NCBI GenBank assembly: GCA_023454395.1
Contig: JAEYFY010000003.1
Span: forward strand, 1-6,276
DNA from: Pseudomonadota bacterium
GTDB lineage: Bacteria > Pseudomonadota > Gammaproteobacteria > Enterobacterales > Enterobacteriaceae
Direction of reading: 5' to 3'
Length of the DNA stretch: 6,276 nucleotides
Below are positions 1-5,747 of the stretch, piece after piece. Position 1 is the stretch's first letter. Each line of letters starts with the position of its first letter. Both the position numbers and the translations under genes were made by a program. The notes beneath the pieces are model-generated. The model was given only the letters and a program-made list of their open reading frames with translations, was not told the origin of the DNA and made no database searches.

Positions 1-76
1 CACCATGAAATATGTATTAATTTACGGTAAAGGCGATTGGGTTCGTAAAGTTGAAGGCTCACACAATTTAGTTTAA
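1..76 (+). CDS. C-terminal end of probable tail sheath protein (partial, 5' truncated)
   Basis: Only the last 24 codons are in the window, read from base 2 to the TAA at 74-76. The tail reads as a beta-strand with alternating hydrophobics, a Gly-Lys-Gly-Asp turn, and a closing Lys-Val-Glu-Gly-Ser-His segment. I recall this kind of ending (a KGD turn followed by a V-x-G-x-H strand) from the DUF3383-type tail sheath family of myophages. Context agrees: sheath genes normally lie directly upstream of the tube gene, and the next gene starts 10 nt later. The ATG at 5-7 is in frame but has no room for a ribosome site here and is taken as internal. The fragment is too short for a firm family assignment, so the call rests mainly on gene order. 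Confidence 0.5.
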   Translation, partial: TMKYVLIYGKGDWVRKVEGSHNLV

Positions 77-86
77 GGAACAAACA

Positions 87-539
87 ATGAACGATATTTC
101 AGCAACAGGTTTAAGTTTAATTATTCAGGCAAGTAACACATTTCCTGCTGGTATTCCTATTAGCACATTTGCAGATAATGGTGATCCGCTAGATCTACCA
201 GCAGTAGATATCACACAAACCGCAGTGGATATTAATGGTAATTTAGTGAGTTGGTCGGCTCCTACACCTCAAACGGTGACGATTAATGTATTAGCAGGCA
301 GTGAAGAAGACGAAAACTTGGCTATTTTGCTTGATGCAAATACAGCAAGACGAGGACGTCGTCCTACAAGCGATATTATTACGTTAGTGGCTTCTTATGG
401 CGATGGTTCTATTACCACGGCTCGTAATGGTCGAATTACTAATGGTAGCCGTGGTAATTCAATTGCGAGTGAAGGGCGTCTCAAATCTAAGCAGTACACC
501 TTTATTTTCCAAGATTTTGATCGTGTCAGAGCGCGTTAA
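87..539 (+). CDS. probable tail tube protein
   Basis: A 150-residue protein with an AAGGAA ribosome site at 75-80, 6 nt before the ATG. It has no signal peptide, membrane segment or Cys, and is rich in beta-forming and small residues. It has the features expected of a tail tube subunit: an Asp/Thr-rich first half with alternating strands, a middle stretch with Leu-Ala-Gly-Ser-Glu-Glu-Asp-Glu (an exposed-loop candidate), an Arg-rich segment (ARRGRRPTSD, about residues 86-95), and a C-terminal strand ending YTFIFQDFDRVRAR, which resembles the closing strand of phage tube proteins. Length matches myophage tube subunits. It lies between the probable sheath and the tail assembly chaperone, the standard place for the tube gene, and it alone is followed by a strong terminator, as suits a high-copy structural protein. 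Related annotations sometimes call such proteins simply 'phage structural' or 'tail fiber' protein; I favour tube from order and composition. Confidence 0.68.
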   Translation: MNDISATGLSLIIQASNTFPAGIPISTFADNGDPLDLPAVDITQTAVDINGNLVSWSAPTPQTVTINVLAGSEEDENLAILLDANTARRGRRPTSDIITLVASYGDGSITTARNGRITNGSRGNSIASEGRLKSKQYTFIFQDFDRVRAR

Positions 540-567
540 TTTTTAGCGTTATTCTTATTCATCTAAT

Positions 568-589
568 GGCGGCTTCGGCCGCCTTTTTT
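568..589 (+). terminator. intrinsic terminator with UUCG tetraloop after the tube gene
   Basis: A 6-bp all-GC stem, GGCGGC at 568-573 with GCCGCC at 578-583, is closed by the tetraloop TTCG (574-577) and followed directly by six T at 584-589. The C(UUCG)G loop is among the most stable RNA tetraloops known. It stands in the only real intergenic gap of the window (540-602), between the tube and chaperone genes. No promoter-like -35/-10 pair is evident between it and the next start, so downstream genes probably depend on readthrough. The likely effect is to lower expression of chaperone, tape measure and baseplate genes relative to sheath and tube. Confidence 0.9.
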
Positions 590-602
590 ATGGAATTTAA
601 TT

Positions 603-1061
603 ATGTTAATTAAACCAAAAGAAATCACTGTTATTGATAGTGATCGTGAAGAACATACTTTTATTATTAGCCGGTTACCTGCAACGATTGGGCGAGAAAT
701 TCTCGCTAAATATCCTTTATCAAATGCACCTAAAATTGGCGATTATGAAGTTAGCAAAGAAGCCATGTTAAAAATGATGGCTTATGTGGCAGTTGAAAAA
801 GAAGGACAAGAAATTTATCTAAAAACTAGCACATTAATTGATAATCATGTGCCTGATGGGGAAGCTTTGATTCGTCTTGAACTCGAAATGCTGAAGTATA
901 ACACCAGTTTTTTCGGCAAAGACGGGAGCCAAAATTTCCTACAATACCTTCTAGGCAAGTTCAGCGGTTCTCTCCCGTCGATTATAAAAACGCTGATGGC
1001 TTCTTTGCAGTCATCATCTCCGCGGGTTTCGCCTCCTTCACAGAACTCAAAACAACTATAG
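603..1061 (+). CDS. phage tail assembly chaperone (gpG-like, zero-frame product)
   Basis: A 152-residue zero-frame product starting at ATG 603, preceded by TGGAA at 591-595 (7 nt away) just beyond the terminator's T-run. The N-terminal part, to about residue 104, looks like a folded domain: a beta-hairpin (KEITVIDSDREEHTFIISRL), then helical segments, ending in Leu-Lys-Tyr-Asn-Thr-Ser-Phe-Phe-Gly. This is the architecture I recognise from proteins annotated 'putative phage tail assembly chaperone'. The last 25 or so residues are Ser/Pro/Gln-rich and look like translation of another gene's frame. They overlap a -1 frame that carries the better protein. The position, directly before the tape measure gene, is that of lambda G/T, P2 E/E' and equivalents. 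The protein is expected to bind the tape measure and keep it soluble while the tube polymerises, and is not expected in the virion. Confidence 0.82.
   Translation: MLIKPKEITVIDSDREEHTFIISRLPATIGREILAKYPLSNAPKIGDYEVSKEAMLKMMAYVAVEKEGQEIYLKTSTLIDNHVPDGEALIRLELEMLKYNTSFFGKDGSQNFLQYLLGKFSGSLPSIIKTLMASLQSSSPRVSPPSQNSKQL
908..914 (+). promoter_or_regulatory. slippery heptamer T TTT TTC for -1 frameshifting
   Basis: In the chaperone's zero frame the bases 908-914 read T TTT TTC, so the Phe-Phe codons (residues 103-104) are exactly phased as X XXY YYZ. A one-base backward slip re-pairs both tRNAs on TTT TTT and continues at CGG (914-916). P2 gene E uses the closely similar T TTT TTG to make E+E' (established knowledge). 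The spacer to the predicted stem at 921 is 6 nt, within the usual 5-9 nt range. Confidence 0.75.
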
Positions 1062-1144
1062 ATCTAGAGGAAGCCTTTGATCTGTGGGAGATCGCGATTA
1101 CCAATCGTTATAACGAGGCGCTTGCGGCGTCAAAGGAGAGATAA
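914..1144 (+). CDS. -1 frame extension of the tail assembly chaperone (gpT-like part)
   Basis: The -1 frame is open from 902 to the TAA at 1142-1144 and contains no ATG, GTG or TTG codon, so it should be made only by frameshifting from the upstream gene. Read from the T TTT TTC site it adds 76 residues after chaperone residue 104, giving a 180-residue fusion. The distal 54 residues look like genuine protein: a hydrophobic helix (DGFFAVIISAGFASF), then TELKTTIDLEEAFDLWEIAI, then TNRYNEALAASKER. I recall the same 'L-E-[DE]-A-[FY]-D-[ML]-W-E' signature in small phage proteins encoded between chaperone and tape measure. The proximal 22 residues (Arg/Pro/Gln-rich) look like a linker. The stop overlaps the tape measure start as TAATG, so ribosomes finishing the fusion are well placed to begin the tape measure. 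A sequencing indel is the main alternative, but the phased heptamer and stem argue against it. Confidence 0.7.
   Translation, partial: RQRREPKFPTIPSRQVQRFSPVDYKNADGFFAVIISAGFASFTELKTTIDLEEAFDLWEIAITNRYNEALAASKER
921..996 (+). promoter_or_regulatory. predicted frameshift-stimulating stem / H-type pseudoknot
   Basis: Stem 1 pairs GACGGGAG (921-928) with CTCCCGTC (972-979), eight perfect base pairs, six of them G-C. Stem 2 pairs TCAGCG (961-966), inside the loop of stem 1, with CGCTGA (991-996), six perfect pairs. Loops are 929-960 (32 nt), 967-971 (5 nt) and 980-990 (11 nt), compatible with H-type topology. Stem 1 begins 6 nt after the slippery heptamer. Stem 1 is the stronger claim; stem 2 alone could arise by chance in a region this size. 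Confidence 0.6.
1133..1139 (+). promoter_or_regulatory. ribosome binding site of the tape measure gene
   Basis: AAGGAGA lies inside the last codons of the -1 frame extension, with its GGAG core ending 5 nt before the ATG at 1144. It supports this start for the tape measure and, with the TAATG overlap, suggests coupling to translation of the frameshifted product. Confidence 0.8.
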
Positions 1145-3447
1145 TGTCTCTATTACAGGTATTTTCTCAGGTACTGATGTTGGAGGCTGAAGTATCTGAT
1201 AGTGCATTAGCAAATATTAGAAAATCAGCAGATGAAATTCTGGTTGAAATGAAAAATATTGAGCAAGGGGTTTCAGGAGGTATTACTAGTTTCTATAACT
1301 TTGTTCAAGAAATTCACTTCAATCTTGGGGAATTACCCGAAGATTATGACATAAGTATTTCATTTAATAGTGATGAAATTACAAGTGCTTCTGTAACTAT
1401 TGAAAACTCAATTCAAAGCATTGTTAAAAGCGCACTAATGGGAGCGCAAGAGTTTGATAAATTCTTGCAAGAAATCTTAGTGGGCATGCTGGGCTTATCA
1501 CTTAATGAGCCAATAAATATTGATCTTAATATCAGTGAAACTCAAGATAAAATTAATTCAGTAACTCAAAGTATTGATGACCTGAAAAGCGCTATGTCGG
1601 TGTTAGATTACCAAAGAGGATTGGTCAATAACAATGGCGCAGCGGAAGCTCATATTTTAGCAAGCCTCAATGCTGAATATGAAGCAATGGAAGATCAACT
1701 CTCCTCACTGAATAATGAATTGGGATCTTTAACTGAAGCAGAAAAGAAGAATAAAGAAAGTAAAATTGCTATCGATGCACTCATTAAGCAATTAGGTGCC
1801 GATTACGATACTTTTATTACCACAATGCAAACACAAGGCATTGAAGCGGCAGTTAAAGAAGCAAAGGCTCAACGTCGATTAGGTGATAGTGTTGATGAAA
1901 CAGGTAAAAGCTATCAGAAAACCGTAGAGAAAATGAAGGATTATATTCTTAACGCTATTGGCGTTAAGGATATTACGGGGACTTTGCAAAAGGTTTTTTC
2001 TGCTTCATTAGATCGCGCCAAAGAAATAGAGTCGCTAGATAAACTGAGTAAAAAAATAGGTATCGCAGCTATCGATATCGATGCATTTTCTGGTGCGATG
2101 GCTGAAATTGGAGGCACAAAAGAGGCCGCTCAAGCCGATTTAACGGCAATGGCCAATGCATTTAATGACACAGAAGATCCTATCGAACAACTTTTAAAGA
2201 CCGCAGATAAAGTCAAAGGGATGAGCTTTGATGGCGCCCAAAAAGAGCTAGAAAAATTGGGTGTTGTGGATGAAAAAACCATTGAATTAATGATGAAGGG
2301 TCGCGAAGAATTAGAGCGCACAATGGGGGTGCAAAAACAATTTTCTGGTATTAATGATGAAAGTGTCGAAAGTTCTATTCAACTTAATGCAGTAATGAAT
2401 AAGTTTGATCAATTAGCCGCACAATTAAAAAATAACTTTTTAGATATCATTATTCCCGTTCTTGCAAAAGGAATAACGTGGTTTGATAAATTAGTTAATT
2501 TTTGTATTGAGAATAAAGATTTTGTTATCGGTTTCTTTTCAGCTATTGGTAGTGCTGTTGCTATTTTTTATTTACCTGCAATGGTGTCTGCGGCAGTTGC
2601 TACACTTGCAACTGCACTCCCTATATTAGCAATTGCTGCTGTTATTGGCATCTTAGCGACGGCATTTAAACTCGTCTATGACGATATTATGAATTTTATT
2701 AATGGTAATGATTCAATGATAGGCAGTATTTTGGATCAATACCCCGCGCTTAAAGACGCAATAATGGTTGTATGGGAAGCATGGCAAGTTTTTGTTCAAT
2801 CATTAAAGATTGCTTCAAAGGCTATTGCTGAACATGTTATTGCTGCTTGGAATTATATATCTGACGCATTTAATCAATTTGTTATAGCGCTGAATGCCGG
2901 CATTAATAATATTATCGAGTGGGGACAATCCATTATTAATGTTTTTGTTTTTGTCTCTGATGCTGTGGTTAGTGTATTTAGTTGGATGTGGGAATATATA
3001 GAGAAAATATTAGGTTGGGTTAATGAAGGTATTGATTCCATAAAAGGAATTTGGCAATCAGCAAAAAGCTTTTTGGGAATGGAGGATGCTGAAAACGAAA
3101 TAAAAGTTGTTCAAAAAGTAGAGCGACAATTATCTGACGAAGGTAATCTCAATTACACCATTCCACAGCCGAATCCAGCAATACCCTATTATAATCCAGT
3201 ACAAGATGTAAATGCGTTAAATAATGGATTAACACTGTCATCAACAAATCGTTTAAACCCGATGACCAGTCAAATGATCAGTAACCAATCAAGCGTTAAA
3301 AATGAAAGTAATGTTCAAATTGGTGAAATCAGAATTGAAACACAAGCCACTGATGGCCCAGGTGTTGCGAAAGTGATTAATGAAACACTGATAAATGAAG
3401 CGGCTAAAGAAATCTCAGAGCACCACTCTAGCGGAGGTAAGGTTTAA
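1144..3447 (+). CDS. tail tape measure protein
   Basis: A 767-residue protein, the longest in the window, sitting right after the chaperone pair as tape measures do. Residues about 130-245 are heptad-rich and charged (ISETQDKINS..., EAEKKNKESK), a coiled-coil candidate. Residues 290-340 (EIESLDKLSKKIGI followed by AFSGAMAEIGG) resemble the 'D-x-L-x-K-x-x-x-x-L-G-[IL]' segment shared by many phage tape measures. Residues about 460-511 are a long hydrophobic, Ala/Ile-rich stretch able to form two membrane helices, and about 588-625 is a second amphipathic, Trp-rich region; such segments are linked to passage of DNA through the inner membrane. The C-terminal part (about 720-767, QIGEIRIETQATDGPG) matches the usual tape measure ending that is held in the baseplate. 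At about 1.5 angstrom per residue the length predicts a tail of up to about 115 nm. Residues 1-130 are acidic and I recognise nothing in them. No lysozyme or peptidase motif was seen. Confidence 0.9.
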   Translation: MSLLQVFSQVLMLEAEVSDSALANIRKSADEILVEMKNIEQGVSGGITSFYNFVQEIHFNLGELPEDYDISISFNSDEITSASVTIENSIQSIVKSALMGAQEFDKFLQEILVGMLGLSLNEPINIDLNISETQDKINSVTQSIDDLKSAMSVLDYQRGLVNNNGAAEAHILASLNAEYEAMEDQLSSLNNELGSLTEAEKKNKESKIAIDALIKQLGADYDTFITTMQTQGIEAAVKEAKAQRRLGDSVDETGKSYQKTVEKMKDYILNAIGVKDITGTLQKVFSASLDRAKEIESLDKLSKKIGIAAIDIDAFSGAMAEIGGTKEAAQADLTAMANAFNDTEDPIEQLLKTADKVKGMSFDGAQKELEKLGVVDEKTIELMMKGREELERTMGVQKQFSGINDESVESSIQLNAVMNKFDQLAAQLKNNFLDIIIPVLAKGITWFDKLVNFCIENKDFVIGFFSAIGSAVAIFYLPAMVSAAVATLATALPILAIAAVIGILATAFKLVYDDIMNFINGNDSMIGSILDQYPALKDAIMVVWEAWQVFVQSLKIASKAIAEHVIAAWNYISDAFNQFVIALNAGINNIIEWGQSIINVFVFVSDAVVSVFSWMWEYIEKILGWVNEGIDSIKGIWQSAKSFLGMEDAENEIKVVQKVERQLSDEGNLNYTIPQPNPAIPYYNPVQDVNALNNGLTLSSTNRLNPMTSQMISNQSSVKNESNVQIGEIRIETQATDGPGVAKVINETLINEAAKEISEHHSSGGKV

Positions 3448-3449
3448 TT

Positions 3450-3938
3450 ATGATAACTGAAGTTAGAATTTTTGATTTAGAGTCATTCGCAACATTATTT
3501 GATAGCATTAATCCGATGAAAGTTTCGATTACTGATAGTCATCAAGTCATTAAATTTGCGGTTGAAAATGGTGAAAACCGTAGTGACCACATCATTATTG
3601 ATCCTATCAGTATAAGTGTCGAGTTGCTATTAACGGGTGATATTGTAAATCGTTATTCTATTATAAAGCAGCTTTATGACGAGCATACATTAGTGGGAAT
3701 TCAAACCAGAGTCAGAACCTATCAACCGATGTTGTTAGAAAGTTTGACTCATGATGAAGATCCCCAAAAAGTGAATGCCATTGAATTAAAGCTTAAGTTT
3801 ATAGAATGGAAAACAATAGAGCCTGAATATAATAAAAAATCCTCTAAATCAACAAAAAAACCAAAGCAAACCTCTACGGTCAATCGTGGAAATGTCAAAA
3901 GCAAAAAATCAACACAAACCGGAAAAAAAGAAAGTTAG
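3450..3938 (+). CDS. Dit-like phage baseplate protein with Lys-rich C-terminal tail
   Basis: A 162-residue protein starting 2 nt after the tape measure stop, with TAAGG (3438-3442) 7 nt before the ATG and GGAGG further up at 3433-3437. Residues 1-127 form a plausible beta-rich domain with family-like landmarks: VSITDSHQVIKFAVENG, RSDHIIIDP, a YDEHTLVGIQTRVRTY stretch, then MLLESLTHDEDPQKVNAIELKLKF and a TIEPEY end. I recognise this pattern from the N-terminal domain of Dit-like baseplate proteins of simple myophages, which link the tail tube to the hub and lie between tape measure and plug genes. Residues 128-162 are different: low complexity, 11 Lys in 35 residues with many Ser/Thr/Gln, no hydrophobic core and probably disordered. 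It is coded with two runs of seven A (3854-3860, 3923-3929). The enzymatic role is nil as far as visible; structural. Confidence 0.72.
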   Translation: MITEVRIFDLESFATLFDSINPMKVSITDSHQVIKFAVENGENRSDHIIIDPISISVELLLTGDIVNRYSIIKQLYDEHTLVGIQTRVRTYQPMLLESLTHDEDPQKVNAIELKLKFIEWKTIEPEYNKKSSKSTKKPKQTSTVNRGNVKSKKSTQTGKKES

Positions 3939-3943
3939 GAGGT
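3937..3943 (+). promoter_or_regulatory. strong ribosome site overlapping the Dit-like stop codon
   Basis: AGGAGGT begins on the last two bases of the TAG stop (3936-3938) and ends 7 nt before the plug ATG at 3951. It is the closest match to a full anti-Shine-Dalgarno complement in the window, suggesting strong independent or re-initiated translation of the plug gene. Confidence 0.85.
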
Positions 3944-3950
3944 AGATAAA

Positions 3951-4271
3951 ATGCAAGTTATTCCATTACAAGCTATTCCTAATCAGCGATTTTCTGTCGA
4001 AATAGCCGGTGTTGATTGGGTTTTTACGTTGAAAGTCGCTAATCAAACAATGTTTTGTGATATTGAGCGAGATGGTGAAATACTTATTACAGGTATTCGC
4101 TTAGTTGCTAATACACCTATTATTCCTTATCGCTATTTAAACCAAGGGATTAATTTAGTTTTTCTAACAGAAAATGATGCTTTGCCGTGGTATGAGGAAT
4201 TTACAAAAACACAATCATTAGTGTATTGGAGTAATGAAGATGGATCTTCGGCGAATAAGGGTAGGTATTGA
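3951..4271 (+). CDS. baseplate plug protein (Pam3 gp18-like)
   Basis: A 106-residue beta-rich protein. The start QVIPLQAIPNQRFSVEIAG, the central FCDIERDGEILITGIRLVANTPIIPY, and the ending GINLVFLTENDALPWYEEF are the landmarks I associate with the plug family named after cyanophage Pam3 gp18. In the Pam3 baseplate structure the plug closes the axial channel at the hub until DNA ejection (established for Pam3; extrapolated here). In this position, between the Dit-like protein and the hub, the family is regular in simple contractile baseplates. The start is fixed by AGGAGGT 7 nt upstream. The last 10 or so codons overlap the hub gene in another frame, and the final residues SNEDGSSANKGRY look less conserved, as expected for doubly used DNA. 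No membrane segment or signal peptide is present. Confidence 0.78.
   Translation: MQVIPLQAIPNQRFSVEIAGVDWVFTLKVANQTMFCDIERDGEILITGIRLVANTPIIPYRYLNQGINLVFLTENDALPWYEEFTKTQSLVYWSNEDGSSANKGRY
4228..4231 (+). promoter_or_regulatory. ribosome site deciding the hub start
   Basis: GGAG at 4228-4231 lies within the plug coding sequence. It is 8 nt before the ATG at 4240 but only 2 nt before the in-frame ATG at 4234. Normal spacing favours 4240. Confidence 0.65.
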
Positions 4272-5052
4272 GGTCGGCGAAAGGCTTCAATGGTATGAAG
4301 GATTGCGCATATCAGCAGGAGGAAAGAAATATGCAAATCCATTACAAAACGAATGTAAAATCGCTATTACAGGGCTTAATGCCGAGACAAGAGATTATTT
4401 ACTGACGGAAACCAGCCCTTATAATAAAAACAAACAAGTTCGGCGGCTTTATTTAGAAGTTGGTCGAATTAACACTGGGTTATTTTCGCTTTTTATTGGC
4501 GATATCACCAGTGCAGAAATAGACTCTCCTCCAAATGTCACCGTAACATTATCTGCAAAAACCAGTAATCATTGTTCTGGAAAAATTATTTCTTCTAGTG
4601 GTGGCGCAATTCAAAAATTGAGTGAAATTGCGTTAGCCATTGCTAATGACTGTGGTGTGAAATTAGATTTTCAGGCGACCGATAAGAATATTGCTAATTG
4701 GTATTATTGTGGCTCTGCATTACATCAAATAGAGCGCCTACAAGAGTCGGGAAATGTTAAAGCTTTTATTGATGATGATACGTTATTTGTAAAAGATGAC
4801 GATAAAGCATTAAAAAGCCGATTTCGTATTTTGAATATGAATTCAGGCATGATTGGCATTCCTAAAGCCACAGAGAGTGGATTGACGGTGAGTTATCTTA
4901 TCGATAGTACCTCTGAATTAGGTGGAATGCTTCGCCTTGATAGCAAACTAAATACCTCACTAAATGGTGATTACATTATCGAGCAGCTTGAATTTAAAGT
5001 TGCCTCTCACGATGCTGATTTCGCCTATACCGCAACGTGCAAACGAGCTTAA
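4240..5052 (+). CDS. baseplate hub protein (E217 gp41 / gp27-like)
   Basis: A 270-residue protein from the preferred ATG at 4240; the in-frame ATG at 4234 would add Met-Lys but is too close to the GGAG at 4228-4231. It overlaps the end of the plug gene by 32 nt. The beginning (RRIRVGIEVG, then LRISAGGKKYANPLQNECKIAITGLNAETRDYLL) is a beta-strand domain with the 'N-x-C-x-I-x-I-x-x-L' segment typical of hub proteins. The following VRRLYLEVGRINTGLFSLFIGDIT and NVTVTLSAKTSN continue it. Later YCGSALHQIERLQESGNVKAFIDDDTLFVKD and SGMIGIPKATESGLTVSYLID resemble the second hub beta-domain, and the SLNGDYIIEQLEFKVASHDADF end is a recurring closing motif of these proteins. It is expected to be a trimer joining the tube to the spike encoded by the next gene. 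The family assignment is from recall of the E217 gp41 type; the functional call is supported by order. Confidence 0.78.
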   Translation: MDLRRIRVGIEVGERLQWYEGLRISAGGKKYANPLQNECKIAITGLNAETRDYLLTETSPYNKNKQVRRLYLEVGRINTGLFSLFIGDITSAEIDSPPNVTVTLSAKTSNHCSGKIISSSGGAIQKLSEIALAIANDCGVKLDFQATDKNIANWYYCGSALHQIERLQESGNVKAFIDDDTLFVKDDDKALKSRFRILNMNSGMIGIPKATESGLTVSYLIDSTSELGGMLRLDSKLNTSLNGDYIIEQLEFKVASHDADFAYTATCKRA

Positions 5053-5054
5053 TT

Positions 5055-5747
5055 ATGAGTAAACCCAATAATGATATTGCCAATGTTGGTTCATTGGCTG
5101 GGGCTTTTTCGTCTGCATTTCGCCATTTGATGATGAATACAGATGATATGTTGCCCGCAACCGTCATTAATTATGATGAAAAAACTAACCGAGCCATGAT
5201 AAAGCCCTTGGTCATGATGTTGACTACGGATGATGAAAAAATCTCTCGCGCACCAGTTGCTAACATTCCCGTATTTCGCTTTGGTGGCGGTGGTTTTTTT
5301 ATTAGAGCGCCCATTAAACCAGGTGATTTTGGCTGGTTAAAAGCCAGTGATCGCGATATTAGTCTTATTTTTCAACGTGGTGGTTTAGAAGATCAACCCA
5401 ATACAACGCGACTACATTCATTTAGCGATGCGATGTTTTTTCCTGACACGATCAAAGGATGGGCAATTGATGGAAAAAATATTGATGCCTTGGTTATTCA
5501 ATCAATGGATGGTTCTGTCTGTTTTTCTCTTCATAACGATAAAGTTGTCTTAGAAACCCCAAAATATGAAATCAATGCCCCTGAAACGATATTTACTGGC
5601 AATGTTACTGTTAATGGTAATTACGCTGTAAATGGTAATAGCGATTCAAAAGGTGGGTTGATGCGCCATAACGGAAAAGATATCGGCTCCACACATACCC
5701 ATAGTGGGGTGCAAGCAGGGAAAGACAATACAGGAAGCCCAATATGA
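5055..5747 (+). CDS. membrane-puncturing spike protein (Gp138 family, gpV-like)
   Basis: A 230-residue protein from ATG 5055, 2 nt after the hub stop, with GAG at 5045-5047 seven nt upstream. A GTG at 5037 is in frame but lacks a ribosome site and would overlap the hub gene. Residues about 31-100 match the Gp138 N-terminal OB-fold: LPATVINYDEKTNRAMIKP, then IPVFRFGGGGFF (71-82), then PIKPGDFGWL. The C-terminal part has short beta-helix-like repeats (TGNVTVNGNYAVNGNS) and ends with an apex HTHSG. His214 and His216 form the H-x-H motif that binds a central iron in the trimeric spikes of phi92 gp138 and P2 gpV (established for those). It is expected to form the needle tip that pierces the outer membrane on sheath contraction. 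Its stop overlaps the next start as ATGA. Confidence 0.88.
   Translation: MSKPNNDIANVGSLAGAFSSAFRHLMMNTDDMLPATVINYDEKTNRAMIKPLVMMLTTDDEKISRAPVANIPVFRFGGGGFFIRAPIKPGDFGWLKASDRDISLIFQRGGLEDQPNTTRLHSFSDAMFFPDTIKGWAIDGKNIDALVIQSMDGSVCFSLHNDKVVLETPKYEINAPETIFTGNVTVNGNYAVNGNSDSKGGLMRHNGKDIGSTHTHSGVQAGKDNTGSPI
5694..5702 (+). other. H-x-H iron-binding motif of the spike apex
   Basis: Codons CAT ACC CAT encode His214-Thr-His216 near the C-terminus, 14 residues before the end. In phi92 gp138 and P2 gpV six histidines from three chains hold one iron ion on the trimer axis. His205 lies nearby but outside the motif. The metal assignment here is by analogy. Confidence 0.7.

Noticed and set aside
986..992. 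A AAA ACG as the frameshift site, closer to the point where coding quality changes
   Set aside because: Only the P-site codon re-pairs well (AAA to AAA); the A-site change ACG to AAC is mismatched in the middle base. The T TTT TTC site with its stem is much better.
2130..2321. 63-codon minus-strand open frame
   Set aside because: It lies wholly within the tape measure gene on the opposite strand, has no ribosome site, and its Ser-rich translation resembles an antisense shadow.
3923..3929. A AAA AAA heptamer near the end of the Dit-like gene as a second frameshift site
   Set aside because: It is phased, but a -1 slip leads to a stop at 3947-3949 after a handful of codons, with no stem downstream and no protein to reach. 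Lys-rich coding explains the A-run.
4133..4342. 69-codon minus-strand open frame
   Set aside because: It is antisense to the plug/hub overlap, with no supporting start signal or recognisable protein; both plus-strand genes are well supported.
5037..5054. GTG start six codons upstream for the spike
   Set aside because: There is no ribosome site before it and it would overlap the hub gene; the ATG at 5055 has GAG at proper distance and gives the usual N-terminus.
5294..5300. run of seven T in the spike gene as a slippage site
   Set aside because: A -1 slip meets TAG at 5303-5305 and would truncate the spike at about residue 83; Phe-Phe coding in the conserved GGGGFF segment explains it.
5596..5645. 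short near-repeat (ATGGTAAT) as a DNA repeat element
   Set aside because: It reflects the repeated Val-Asn-Gly-Asn turns of the spike beta-helix, not a separate DNA element.
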